A stretch of 16,486 bases of DNA from an uncultured Eubacterium sp. (GTDB lineage: Bacteria; Bacillota; Clostridia; Lachnospirales; Lachnospiraceae), in NCBI GenBank assembly GCA_934317205.1, contig CAKREL010000051.1:1-16486 (forward strand), in the 5' to 3' direction. The notes below the pieces were generated by a model, which was not told the DNA's origin, ran no database searches, and saw only the letters and a list, made by a program, of their open reading frames with translations. Shown in pieces: positions 1 through 6,664 of this stretch (position 1 is its first letter; every line of letters begins with the position of its first letter). The position numbers and the translations under genes were made by a program.

Positions 1-4
1 GGCG

Positions 5-532
5 ATGGAGAAAAAAGTGCAAAACTTTTACCGTCCACAAGTGGAAGGTGAAGCACCACTGATTCAGGAAGGGAGTGCTGTGGAAGCGAGAATCCTGGCG
101 GTCACAGAACATCTGCTCCGTTTGGAGTGCTTTGGCCTGGAGTGTTTTGCAAGAGTGTTTGAGTTAGCACAGGCGTGGATGGCAGATGCCAGGGAACATT
201 ACCGCGTAGGGGATACGACACTGGTACGGATTCAGAAGATCCAGGAAGCAGGTGGAAAACTGAGTATTACGGTGGAAGGAAAATCTTTGGATCACACCAC
301 ATGTTATTCGTGTAAAAAACAAGGTAAGTATATCGGAACTGTGACGGGAATCCACGATGGTTTGATTTTTATCCGCCTGCAGGTTGGGACGAATGCAATC
401 GCTCATTCGGTGGAAGACCGTCAGCTACTGCCACGCAAAAAGGATGACGTATATTTTATTTGTACAAGAATGGACGAAGAAAAGGAAGTGGCAATCGGTA
501 TCATTTCACGTGTCATCCGGTCTGCGAGGTAA
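5..532 (+). CDS. S1-fold (OB) RNA-binding-like protein, possibly 5'-truncated
   Basis: The 175 residues contain two stretches that look like S1/OB-fold barrels, at about 20-92 (opening EGSAVEARILAV) and 105-170 (opening KQGKYIGTVTGI, ending AIGIISRVI). A short CSCKK-like cysteine pair (C99, C102 in the segment TCYSCKKQ) lies between them. S1 domains bind RNA, and proteins of this kind are common passengers in Lachnospiraceae integrative elements, but no specific role is known to me. The ATG at position 5 is only four bases from the window edge, no ribosome site can be checked, and the protein begins abruptly in the approach to the first domain. The true start may therefore lie upstream. The stop is 7 bases before the next gene, consistent with co-transcription. 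Confidence 0.6.
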   Translation: MEKKVQNFYRPQVEGEAPLIQEGSAVEARILAVTEHLLRLECFGLECFARVFELAQAWMADAREHYRVGDTTLVRIQKIQEAGGKLSITVEGKSLDHTTCYSCKKQGKYIGTVTGIHDGLIFIRLQVGTNAIAHSVEDRQLLPRKKDDVYFICTRMDEEKEVAIGIISRVIRSAR

Positions 533-539
533 TGAATGT

Positions 540-1193
540 ATGGAAAAGTTATGCATATATCCGGAGCAGGGGGCGGAAGTAACCGCGTATGAGAGGGCAC
601 TAAATTGTCTGATCTTCATGCTGGTCTATCTTTTAGCAGGCATCCTATGCATGTTTCTTCCAGTCATATTCGGAATGCATGTCTGGCATATCGGCTGGTG
701 TGTGGCAGTAGGCAGTTTCTTTTGGACCGCTATCCTATTATGGAAGAAACGGAGCATATATGAAGAGCAGGTGACAGAAATGACCAACAGTGTGATAGCC
801 ATTGAAGATGAGACCTTGCGATGCTATCAGGCAGTTGGAAATGTATATGAGTCCTGCTGGATACATTTTTCGGATATTACGGACGTTATATTTAATAAGA
901 AGAAACAGGCTTTTTTGATCCAGATCACAGAAGATCCGAAGCGGAAAAGTGAGATCTGTGTTAATTCGATTCTGGTAGAAGAAAATCTATTTGAAGTGAG
1001 GGGTGGAAATTATAATCGGCAAGAGTTTTTAGCAATATTTCAGAGAATTATTCCATATGAAAAAAGTGTCAAAGATATTGATATTGCTTTGGTGGAGAAG
1101 CAATGGGCAGCATCTTTTAGAGCTGGTAAGTGGTCAAAAATCATTCCCTGGTTGCTTTTAGCTGTGATATTTGTCATTCAGATAATTAGCTGA
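540..1193 (+). CDS. Membrane protein with cytoplasmic middle domain, unknown function
   Basis: The protein has 217 residues. Residues about 21-45 and 48-68 form a hydrophobic hairpin, and residues 201-216 form a C-terminal membrane segment ending at the stop. The soluble middle (about 72-195) alternates short beta-like stretches (NSVIAIEDETLRCYQ, ESCWIHFSDITDVIF, AFLIQI) in a way that recalls bacterial PH-like/YcxB-type membrane proteins. That is an impression, not a family assignment. The ATG at 540 was chosen over the longer in-frame extension from 384, because the extension overlaps the upstream gene and a GAGGT lies at 525-530. It sits between the S1-fold gene and the mini-protein gene in a tight + strand run. 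The recombinase module in region B has a sigma-like gene in the equivalent place instead. Confidence 0.6.
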   Translation: MEKLCIYPEQGAEVTAYERALNCLIFMLVYLLAGILCMFLPVIFGMHVWHIGWCVAVGSFFWTAILLWKKRSIYEEQVTEMTNSVIAIEDETLRCYQAVGNVYESCWIHFSDITDVIFNKKKQAFLIQITEDPKRKSEICVNSILVEENLFEVRGGNYNRQEFLAIFQRIIPYEKSVKDIDIALVEKQWAASFRAGKWSKIIPWLLLAVIFVIQIIS

Positions 1194-1204
1194 AGGTTAT
1201 ATGC

Positions 1205-1387
1205 ATGGGAAAGACAAATAACACAGAGGAAAATGTAATACAGGGAATAGAATTTTATGATCATGTGTATAAAGAAGCTGTGAATCTTGCTGCTTATTAC
1301 TATGTAAAGAAGTTACATGAGATCGATCTGATATCAGAATATGAATTAAAAAAAATAAGAGAAAAATATCACATACGAGTTGAATAG
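1205..1387 (+). CDS. SHOCT-like mini-protein paired with the serine recombinase
   Basis: This 60-residue protein ends in a helix-turn-helix-like hairpin, LHEIDLISEYELKKIREKY (residues 37-55), which fits the SHOCT pattern (L-x-x-x-G/D-x-I-x-x-x-E-[LF]-x-x-x-[KR]). A GAAGG at 1192-1196 lies 8 bases before the ATG. Its closest relative in the window is the mini-protein at 8380-8538, which ends in the same way (ITDEELRYIAKKRNIPVE against ISEYELKKIREKYHIRVE) and also lies just upstream of a paralogous recombinase. The repeated pairing suggests a role linked to recombination or its regulation, for instance as a directionality or accessory factor. That role is inference only. Confidence 0.65.
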   Translation: MGKTNNTEENVIQGIEFYDHVYKEAVNLAAYYYVKKLHEIDLISEYELKKIREKYHIRVE

Positions 1388-1410
1388 ACCATATCGGAAG
1401 AATGATAATG

Positions 1411-1442
1411 AATGCCATACTAAGTACATCTAGTATGGTATT
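1411..1442 (+). promoter_or_regulatory. Hairpin between mini-protein and recombinase
   Basis: The 12-base arms AATGCCATACTA (1411-1422) and TAGTATGGTATT (1431-1442) pair at every position, with one G-T wobble, around an 8-base loop. The element ends 10 bases before the GAGGTG ribosome site of the recombinase. The right side contains CATCTAGTA, which recurs at the same place upstream of the second recombinase (8578-8586). It could be an operator, an RNA attenuator or a recombinase recognition site; the sequence does not decide. Confidence 0.6.
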
Positions 1443-1461
1443 TGTTAGTTTTGAGGTGAAT

Positions 1462-3282
1462 ATGAGAAAAATACGTATTGCAGTATATGCACGTGTATCT
1501 ACTGAACATGAAGAACAGTTATCTGCTCTTGAAAACCAGATACAATACTATGATGAAATTATAGCCCGTCACCCGGATTGGGAATTGTATCAAAGATATA
1601 TTGATGAAGGAATTACAGGAACTTCTGTCAATAAGCGTACACATTTCCTAAAGATGATGGACGATGCAAAACATGGAAAATTTGATCTGATTATTACGAG
1701 GGAGGTGGCACGTTTTGCACGAAATACCGTAGATACACTTCGCGAGACCCGAATTTTGAAAAGCTATGGTATTGAAGTATGGTTCATTGAGGATAATATT
1801 TGGACGATGAATGACAGCGATGGAGAGCTGCGACTTTCTATCATGGCTTCGCTGGCACAGAATGAATCAAAAAAGACATCAATGCGAGTTAAAGCTGGTC
1901 AAAGAGTTTCTTTTTTGAATGGTGTAGTATATGGAAATGGAAACATCTTAGGATATGATCGTGTTGGGAAAGAGATGGTCATTAATCCGGAACAGGCAGC
2001 AACTGTAAGAAGAATTTTTGATTTGTATCTTGCCGGATATGGTTCAAGAAAAATACAGTATATTCTTGAGCAAGAACATAGAAAGACCGCAATGGGAAAA
2101 GAAAAATGGTCTGCCAGTGTTATTATGAAAATATTGAAAAACCCATTCTATTGTGGTAGGATTGTTTATCGAAAAGAATATGTTCCTGATTATCTGGTTC
2201 AGAAGAAAGTACGCAACAAAGGCGAAGTAGAACAGATTATCGTCATGGGTAAACATGTACCGATTGTAACAGAGGAAGAATTCGATAGAGTTCAGGCGAT
2301 GATTGCAGAGATCATGACTACAATCAATAATAGAAATTACGGAAAACCAAAAGCAAAAAATATCTGGGTGAAAAAAACAGAATGCATATGTGGTCACCGT
2401 ATGAATCGGCGTGCATCTTATGTATCGACTAGTGGAAATAGAAACTATACATTCCAATGTCATGACCAGTTAAGAACAGGAACCGTCAGAACCAGACAAA
2501 ATAAAGGGCTTTCTATTGATGGTATATGCACAAACAATACTTTTTCACAATGGAAATTAGAAGTGCAGGCAGATTTTATCTTCCGCAAACTTATGGAGGA
2601 TAAGCAGGTGATTTATGATACGGCAATAGCCATGTTGGAATCATCTATATCACTGGAATCATCTACGGAACGTGTGAAAAAAACGATTGATAATAATATA
2701 GCGAAAATTAATAAATTGGAAAGTCGAATGGATGTTTTGCTGGATATGTGTACAGACGGCGATATTTCAAGAGAAACATTCAATGCTAAAAAAGAATCAA
2801 TGACAACGGAAATAAAATCATTGAGAGAACAAAATATGATACTGAGAAAGGAGATTGAGGAGAATGCAGAAAAAGATGAACTGAATGAAAAAATAGAAGC
2901 ATTATCAAAATTTTTAGATATGGATTCCTTTTTAAGGAAAGAGCCTATTCCAGAAACGATAATTGACGCATATGTGCAAAAAATTATCTATGATCATGGA
3001 ACATTTACGTGGATATTATCACCAGGTGTTTGTTCGGTACCAAGTGTATCATTGCAGTCGAATGGCAGAGCAAAAAAGACAGATGTACCTAACGTAACAA
3101 TGTGCTGTGCTAACTCCAGCACAGGCAGCAATCAGCGAGGCACGTTAATTGAGCCAACATGTTTTTTAGGAACATTTGAGATCCCAAAGGATTTCATGAG
3201 GAAGAGCGGAAAGCTATATTATGGCGAACACCGTGCCTTCCGGTTCCCGGAAAAGCTTGAATTTAAGCTATTTCTAGTATAG
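1462..3282 (+). CDS. Large serine recombinase (integrase/resolvase family), intact
   Basis: This 606-residue recombinase breaks and rejoins DNA through a covalent serine link, and probably integrates and excises element A. The N-terminal resolvase domain spans about 1-145, with the nucleophile Ser13 in YARVST and the conserved arginine cluster in TREVARFARNTVD (79-91). A recombinase domain spans about 150-280 (GNILGYDR, NPFYCGRIVYR). A zinc-ribbon follows, with cysteines at 308, 310, 333 and 356, then a charged coiled coil at about 400-480, the usual layout of the family. The tail (551-606) carries STGSNQ and LGTFEIPK, which are shared with the second recombinase. The ATG at 1462 was chosen because GAGGTG precedes it at 1453-1458 and the family starts at this point; the upstream in-frame ATG at 1402 lies across the hairpin. 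No frameshift or missing residue was seen, so it may be active. Confidence 0.92.
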   Translation: MRKIRIAVYARVSTEHEEQLSALENQIQYYDEIIARHPDWELYQRYIDEGITGTSVNKRTHFLKMMDDAKHGKFDLIITREVARFARNTVDTLRETRILKSYGIEVWFIEDNIWTMNDSDGELRLSIMASLAQNESKKTSMRVKAGQRVSFLNGVVYGNGNILGYDRVGKEMVINPEQAATVRRIFDLYLAGYGSRKIQYILEQEHRKTAMGKEKWSASVIMKILKNPFYCGRIVYRKEYVPDYLVQKKVRNKGEVEQIIVMGKHVPIVTEEEFDRVQAMIAEIMTTINNRNYGKPKAKNIWVKKTECICGHRMNRRASYVSTSGNRNYTFQCHDQLRTGTVRTRQNKGLSIDGICTNNTFSQWKLEVQADFIFRKLMEDKQVIYDTAIAMLESSISLESSTERVKKTIDNNIAKINKLESRMDVLLDMCTDGDISRETFNAKKESMTTEIKSLREQNMILRKEIEENAEKDELNEKIEALSKFLDMDSFLRKEPIPETIIDAYVQKIIYDHGTFTWILSPGVCSVPSVSLQSNGRAKKTDVPNVTMCCANSSTGSNQRGTLIEPTCFLGTFEIPKDFMRKSGKLYYGEHRAFRFPEKLEFKLFLV

Positions 3283-3314
3283 GGAGTCTGTTAAAGACTC
3301 CCTATATTTTTTTT
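3278..3314 (+). terminator. Rho-independent terminator of recombinase 1
   Basis: An 11-base perfect stem (TATAGGGAGTC, 3278-3288, with GACTCCCTATA, 3296-3306) has a 7-base loop and is followed by eight T residues (3307-3314). The stem overlaps the TAG stop codon of the recombinase, exactly as at the second recombinase. Confidence 0.92.
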
Positions 3315-3408
3315 ATCAAAAAATATAAGGTGCTATAAACGGATTAGTATATCTGAATCTGTTGTTTGCATTTTTTTGAAGCGTTTGAGGTATTTTAACA
3401 AGAAAATT

Positions 3409-3434
3409 CCCCGAGCGCTTTTTTGCGTTTGGGG
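3409..3434 (+). promoter_or_regulatory. GC-rich stem-loop in leader of the XRE gene
   Basis: CCCCGAGCGC (3409-3418) pairs with GCGTTTGGGG (3425-3434) as a ten-base stem with two G-U pairs and a T6 loop. The stretch 3315-3475 has no gene. It holds this stem-loop, the palindrome at 3442-3455 and the ribosome site of the next gene. No clear promoter could be picked out. The stem may act in the leader RNA, or be an old terminator read from either strand. Confidence 0.45.
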
Positions 3435-3441
3435 CAAAAGC

Positions 3442-3455
3442 GGAAACATGTTTCC
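3442..3455. promoter_or_regulatory. 14-bp perfect palindrome, candidate operator
   Basis: GGAAACATGTTTCC is a perfect 14-base palindrome lying 20 bases upstream of the XRE-regulator ATG and just before its AAGGAGG ribosome site (3461-3467). Perfect dyads of this size directly ahead of XRE genes are often autoregulatory operators. Binding by the adjacent regulator is inferred. Confidence 0.5.
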
Positions 3456-3475
3456 ACTTGAAGGAGGTTTAAAAA

Positions 3476-3811
3476 ATGTCGAGTTTTACAGCAAAAATGA
3501 TAAAAGAGGCAAGGATTAATGCTAATCTGTCACAAGAAGAAGCAGCAAAAGCGTTAGGTATTACAGACCGAACTCTAAGGTCATTTGAAAACAATCAGCA
3601 TCCGGTTTCGGTTGATGATTTATTGAATATGGCTAAGCTTTATAAAACGGACGTAAGGGAGTTCATCCTAGAAAACTATGTTGAGGAAAAAGAAGAGCAG
3701 ATTCTATGTAATCGGTATGGTTCTTTCCTAAAATTATTTGATCAGCTATCGGATAGAGACAAGGAAGATGTAGTTTGGGTAATCAAGCAAAGAATCAATG
3801 GCACAATATAA
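3476..3811 (+). CDS. XRE-family helix-turn-helix regulator
   Basis: This 111-residue DNA-binding regulator has an XRE HTH at about residues 8-60. The pattern IKEARINANLSQEEAAKALG, then ITDRTLRSFENNQ and a DLLNMAKLYKTDVREFI helix, is a textbook match to the HTH_3 domain. The C-terminal half (70-111) is an acidic helical region, perhaps for dimerisation. A strong AAGGAGG lies 8 bases ahead of the ATG, and a 14-base palindrome lies just upstream. It begins the second element (region B) after the terminator of the first. Such proteins usually repress excision or transfer genes of mobile elements; the target here is unknown. Confidence 0.85.
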   Translation: MSSFTAKMIKEARINANLSQEEAAKALGITDRTLRSFENNQHPVSVDDLLNMAKLYKTDVREFILENYVEEKEEQILCNRYGSFLKLFDQLSDRDKEDVVWVIKQRINGTI

Positions 3812-3812
3812 A

Positions 3813-3911
3813 TATATGCTAATAACATATACCAAAATGTGATAGAATAAGCATATGCATTACGCATATGCTTATTTGTTATATACGAGATTATATGCTG
3901 AGTGTATGCTT
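3813..3911. repeat. Cluster of short TATGCT-type repeats between two HTH genes
   Basis: Five copies of ATGCT or its complement fall within about 100 bases: TATATGCT at 3813-3820 and 3892-3899, AAGCATA at 3849-3855, TATGCTT at 3867-3873 and 3905-3911. They alternate in orientation and span the gap between the XRE gene and the HTH/ankyrin-like gene. They could be binding sites for one of those regulators. Confidence 0.4.
3846..3876. terminator. 13-bp perfect stem-loop after XRE gene, possible bidirectional terminator
   Basis: AATAAGCATATGC (3846-3858) and GCATATGCTTATT (3864-3876) are perfect inverted repeats with a 5-base loop, 34 bases after the XRE stop codon. The stem is AT-rich and the following T tract is short, so termination is possible but an operator role is as likely. 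Confidence 0.45.
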
Positions 3912-3943
3912 ATATCAAGCAAGTGATATGGAGGTGTCTTTCG

Positions 3944-4810
3944 ATGTATAGAACAGAGGAAAGCAGCAAAATAGGTGAATATATTGGAAAGCTGATTGCT
4001 AGAAAGTATGGTGTGGATCGTCAGTTTGCAATTGAGTATATAAAGTTAAGAGATGGGATAGATGAAGAGCCGGCATCAGACGAAATTCAACGTGTAGCAA
4101 ACAAAATATGTCAGATGAAAAAGGTCGGAAGGGGAATACAGATTAATGATTTGCCAATTCTCTCAGAGTTATTGGAAGTTTCTGTTGATAGTATTCTCAG
4201 TGCTGGAAAGGTAGTCAAGCCAGCTCCTACCAGGACGACAAATTATTCTGTAGCCTTTTCCAAAGATAAAAAGATTTGGAAGGAATATATTGACAGACCG
4301 GATAAACTAATTCTAAATGAGGACGAGTACGGAAAGACAGTTATTGATTATGCGATTGAGTTCGGAAATTATGGTTTCCTGAAATATTTGATTGATAACG
4401 ATTATATTTATTTGATTGATGAGCATCAGCAAAAATATTGGGGAACATTTGGTTCAGGTACAACCATAGAAAGAAGACCGCCTTTTGAATATGATTTGCT
4501 TGAATATAAGATGAAGCAGAATGATAGCCTGAGAACAAGTATTATAGCTTTGGCCTTAGAGAATAAAGATTATGGGATTCTTGATGAAGCAAAGGCGAGA
4601 GAAATACCTTCCCTATATGAAGCATCTTATTTCTATGGCACAGCTCTGGATGTTAAGAAGTATTACAATCAGCAGTTTATGGATCAGGTTGCCAGGGCAT
4701 CGGATGAGGTGTTGGTGTACTTCTCATCAGAATTTGAGATAGAGACTAATAGGAAAGCTTTATGTAGATTGACTTTCCCTTATTTAGGAAAGCTGATTGA
4801 TATGAGGTAG
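3944..4810 (+). CDS. HTH/ankyrin-like regulator, C-terminally truncated
   Basis: The product is 288 residues long. The N-terminal part (about 5-90) resembles a divergent XRE-type HTH region (ending DLPILSELLEVSVDSILSAG). It is followed by an ankyrin-like unit at about 125-152 (DEYGKTVIDYAIEFGNYGFL). Proteins of this type in Lachnospiraceae elements are, as I recall, considerably longer. The ATG at 3944 has GGAGGTG at 3931-3937 and was preferred to the upstream GTG at 3902. The reading frame stops at TAG 4808-4810, and from about 4801 the next frame already encodes topoisomerase. The gene therefore appears cut and fused to foreign DNA, with at most a few terminal residues (LIDMR) of new origin. 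The N-terminal DNA-binding part could still be made. Function is not known. Confidence 0.65.
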   Translation: MYRTEESSKIGEYIGKLIARKYGVDRQFAIEYIKLRDGIDEEPASDEIQRVANKICQMKKVGRGIQINDLPILSELLEVSVDSILSAGKVVKPAPTRTTNYSVAFSKDKKIWKEYIDRPDKLILNEDEYGKTVIDYAIEFGNYGFLKYLIDNDYIYLIDEHQQKYWGTFGSGTTIERRPPFEYDLLEYKMKQNDSLRTSIIALALENKDYGILDEAKAREIPSLYEASYFYGTALDVKKYYNQQFMDQVARASDEVLVYFSSEFEIETNRKALCRLTFPYLGKLIDMR

Positions 4811-4812
4811 AG
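4797..4812. other. Deletion/fusion junction: HTH gene to topB
   Basis: The HTH/ankyrin-like frame runs to TAG at 4808-4810. The topB frame is open only from 4801, after a TGA at 4798-4800, and codes YEVERKGLGTPATRA. Two unrelated genes overlap by about 10 bases without a start codon for the second, which marks a recombination or deletion scar. The exact breakpoint cannot be fixed without the parent sequences. Confidence 0.6.
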
Positions 4813-5184
4813 CGTAAAGGACTTGGTACTCCTGCAACAAGAGCCGGTGTTATTGAAAAGCTGGTTCGTATTGGTTTTGTAGAAAGACAGGGCAGTAAGA
4901 AAACAAAGTATCTGGTTCCAACAGAAAAGGGAATTTCTCTTATTACTGTCATGCCGGAACAGATTCAGTCAGCATCTATGACAGCTGAATGGGAGCAGAA
5001 GCTTCTAGAGGTGGAAAAACAAGATATTGCATCGGAAGACTTTATGGCTGAAATCAAGGATATGATTGTTGATCTGATTGAAACTTATGAGCCTGTAAAG
5101 GGTGCAGATAAACTTTTTCCACATCGTCAATACAAGCAGCATAAAAAGTATCCGAAGAAAGGAGCGTCCAGATGGCAAAGGTAA
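4801..5184 (+). pseudogene. topB: DNA topoisomerase III, 3' remnant
   Basis: Only about the last 127 codons remain. The opening ERKGLGTPATRAGVIEKLV is the highly conserved C-terminal part of type IA topoisomerase III, which removes supercoils during replication or transfer of plasmids and conjugative elements. The toprim domain and active-site tyrosine region lie upstream in the family and are absent here. No start codon or ribosome site precedes the fragment; an internal ATG at 4951 would give at most 77 residues. The full-length enzyme is around 700 residues. Its stop at 5182-5184 overlaps the start of the next gene (5172), which preserves the original operon junction of the parent element. 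Confidence 0.85.
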
Positions 5185-5546
5185 AGAAAATCAGAAAATG
5201 GGATGAAGTCACAGGAAATGCAGTAGAGGAACAGATTCCTGAATCCATTGATCCGATCGAGGATGTTGGGGCAGGTCCATCTATCAGCAGAAATCATATG
5301 CGAGGCATCGAGGATATGGTGGAACAGAATGATAATTCATTTGATGGAATCATCAATAATGTGCCTGTAGCACCTGTGCCGGATTTTGCAGAGATCAATG
5401 AAAAGGCTGATCAGGAGGATATCGTATCTGATACCAAGGCCTCTGTGATGGAGAAGATAAAAGAGCAGCAGGAAAAAGTGAAGCTGGCTCCAATACCGGA
5501 ACCTGAGAAGAAGACTCCTGTGATTTGTCCCTGCAGGGAGATGTAA
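5172..5546 (+). CDS. Small conserved mobile-element protein between topB and mobC, unknown
   Basis: This 124-residue, acidic, proline-rich, low-complexity protein has no membrane segment. It opens with a basic stretch (MAKVKKIRKWDEVTG). A charged helix follows at about 86-106 (DTKASVMEKIKEQQEKVKLA) and the tail is PIPEPEKKTP. The ATG at 5172 overlaps the end of topB, and AAAGGAG lies 6 bases upstream. Similar short genes occur downstream of topB in Tn1549-type elements, but I cannot name the family with confidence. The last residues (VICPCREM) look unlike the charged body, so a small frameshift at the end is possible. The next gene starts 2 bases after its stop. Confidence 0.55.
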   Translation: MAKVKKIRKWDEVTGNAVEEQIPESIDPIEDVGAGPSISRNHMRGIEDMVEQNDNSFDGIINNVPVAPVPDFAEINEKADQEDIVSDTKASVMEKIKEQQEKVKLAPIPEPEKKTPVICPCREM

Positions 5547-5548
5547 TC

Positions 5549-5878
5549 ATGAATAACAGAACGGAGCAGTTTCATTTCTTTGCAACTCCTGAGGAAGCCA
5601 AACTGATTCGTGACAGGGAGAAAGAAATCGGCATCTTAAATGAGAGTGCTTATCTTCGCAAAATGGCGATTGATGGTTATCTCATCCAGATGGATTTAAG
5701 TGATGTCAAAGAGGCTGTAAGGCTTCTTGGCATCACATCTTCCAACATGAATCAGTATGCAAAGAAAGCAAATGAAACCGGCAGTATCTACAAAGAAGAT
5801 ATCGATGATATCAGACTTCATCAGGAAGAACTTTGGAAAGTGATGAAGGAAATACTAAAGCGCCTGTCTACGATTTAG
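5549..5878 (+). CDS. mobC: MobC-like relaxosome accessory protein
   Basis: The protein has 109 residues. The N-terminal half (5-45, RTEQFHFFATPEEAKLI and NESAYLRKMAIDGY) has the ribbon-helix-helix layout of relaxosome proteins. Residues 58-90 (LLGITSSNMNQYAKKANETG) match the MobC pattern well. MobC proteins help the relaxase melt DNA at oriT. The ATG at 5549 follows GGGAG (5536-5540), and the stop of the previous gene is 2 bases upstream. The relaxase remnant follows after 18 bases, the normal order. The gene looks complete, but its partner relaxase is destroyed, so it has no cis partner left. Confidence 0.8.
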   Translation: MNNRTEQFHFFATPEEAKLIRDREKEIGILNESAYLRKMAIDGYLIQMDLSDVKEAVRLLGITSSNMNQYAKKANETGSIYKEDIDDIRLHQEELWKVMKEILKRLSTI

Positions 5879-5896
5879 GGAAGGAGGTGAGTGCGC

Positions 5897-6085
5897 ATGG
5901 CAGCTACAAGACTTATCACGATGCATCAGAATAAAAGGTAAAAGCGTAAGTTTAGAGATTTCTTTTTTGTTGGTCTTGCTTTGCAGAGATTATCGGATAT
6001 CATCTGCCTTGAACATGGTCTGTCTGTCATAGAAAAGAAGAAGCCAAGTGAGCGTGTTAAGCGAACGACCTATCCTGAGAAGAAA
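5897..6085 (+). pseudogene. MobA/VirD2-type relaxase, two-piece remnant
   Basis: A very strong AAGGAGGTGA (5881-5890) precedes ATG 5897, which reads MAATRLITMHQNKR and then TAA (5939-5941). The start MAATRL(I)xxHxNKG is characteristic of relaxases of Tn1549-like elements. In the same frame, straight after the stop, comes an internal piece of the same family: KRKFRDFFFVGLALQRL, then SDIICLEHGLSVIEKKKPSE and KRTTYPEKK, ending near 6085. In the family the missing part between the two pieces, roughly 120 residues, holds the nicking tyrosine and the histidine (HUH) metal site. Everything after the second piece is also gone. The protein cannot nick oriT. The intact ribosome site may still drive translation of the 14-codon stub. 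Confidence 0.82.
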
Positions 6086-6648
6086 TGTTGTCTTATAGCA
6101 ACCTTGTACTTGGTGAACCTGCGATTAGTATGTTAGATAAAAGAACTACAGGTAAGGAAAAGGACAATAAGAATATCCATAATGATTTGTGTGTTATCGG
6201 TTATTTGAGACCTGATTATTATGAGTTGCTGAGCAGAGAAGACCTTTTATCTGAAGGCAGGACTTTTGTTTTTTATTACTATGCTATCAAGGGTGAATCA
6301 GTGTATTCACATCATGAAGATATAGGAAAAGCAAAGTATATTCGCTTTTATAAGAATGATATAAATGCTACGGGTAGATATGAAATAGAGCCGCTTAAAG
6401 GAATCATAAAATCAAGTGAATTGGTTTCAAAAAAGCAGCTTGATGATTTACTGACAGAGAATGGTTCTAACGATGGTAAAGAAAGATCCGCAGATTTTTA
6501 TTATGTTCTTAAGGTGGAGGTAGTAAGCTGCACTGAGCCAAAGATTAGCTGTAATAATAGTGATTTGAATGGTGTGAATGGAAATGATACATTCAGTCCA
6601 CATTCACCTAAGGTTGTAACTGAAGATTGGTTATTAGTGAAATCTTGA
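6085..6648 (+). CDS. Unknown cargo protein next to Vsr, probably N-terminally truncated
   Basis: I do not recognise this 187-residue protein. It looks soluble and globular up to about residue 150, with aromatic-rich stretches (YLRPDYYELL, TFVFYYYAIKGESVYSHHEDIGKAKYIRFYK, FYYVLKVEVV). A polar, asparagine-rich linker follows at 155-175. The ATG sits exactly where relaxase homology stops, has no good ribosome site, and the first residues read like the inside of a protein, so the true start was probably lost in the deletion. The Vsr gene follows 17 bases downstream, suggesting a former operon of restriction-modification or repair type. A role as part of a restriction enzyme or its partner is possible but unsupported by any motif I can see. 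Confidence 0.5.
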   Translation: MLSYSNLVLGEPAISMLDKRTTGKEKDNKNIHNDLCVIGYLRPDYYELLSREDLLSEGRTFVFYYYAIKGESVYSHHEDIGKAKYIRFYKNDINATGRYEIEPLKGIIKSSELVSKKQLDDLLTENGSNDGKERSADFYYVLKVEVVSCTEPKISCNNSDLNGVNGNDTFSPHSPKVVTEDWLLVKS

Positions 6649-6664
6649 AAGCTGGTGAAGTAAT

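Larger units (their letters stand above)
1..3314 (+). mobile_element. End of an integrative element, with intact serine recombinase
   Basis: Four genes on the + strand (S1-fold protein, membrane protein, SHOCT-like mini-protein, large serine recombinase) end in a strong terminator at 3278-3314. A large serine recombinase as last gene is typical of the integrase end of Tn1549-like and related conjugative or mobilisable elements of gut Firmicutes. The left part lies outside the window, so the size and type of the element cannot be stated. The exact end is not visible; it is inferred to lie shortly after the terminator. Confidence 0.5.

Noticed and set aside
384..539. Upstream extension of the membrane-protein reading frame to 384
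   Set aside because: It overlaps the S1-fold gene in another frame and has no ribosome site; the ATG at 540 with GAGGT fits the gene layout.
1402..1461. Longer start for recombinase 1 at 1402
   Set aside because: The 20 extra codons are made of the hairpin sequence, and the family consistently starts a few residues before YARVS; GAGGTG supports 1462.
2044..2463. 139-codon open frame on the minus strand
   Set aside because: It lies wholly within recombinase 1, has no ribosome site and reads like a mirror of coding sequence.
3813..3911. CRISPR array
   Set aside because: The repeats are only 5-8 bases, alternate in orientation and lack regular spacers.
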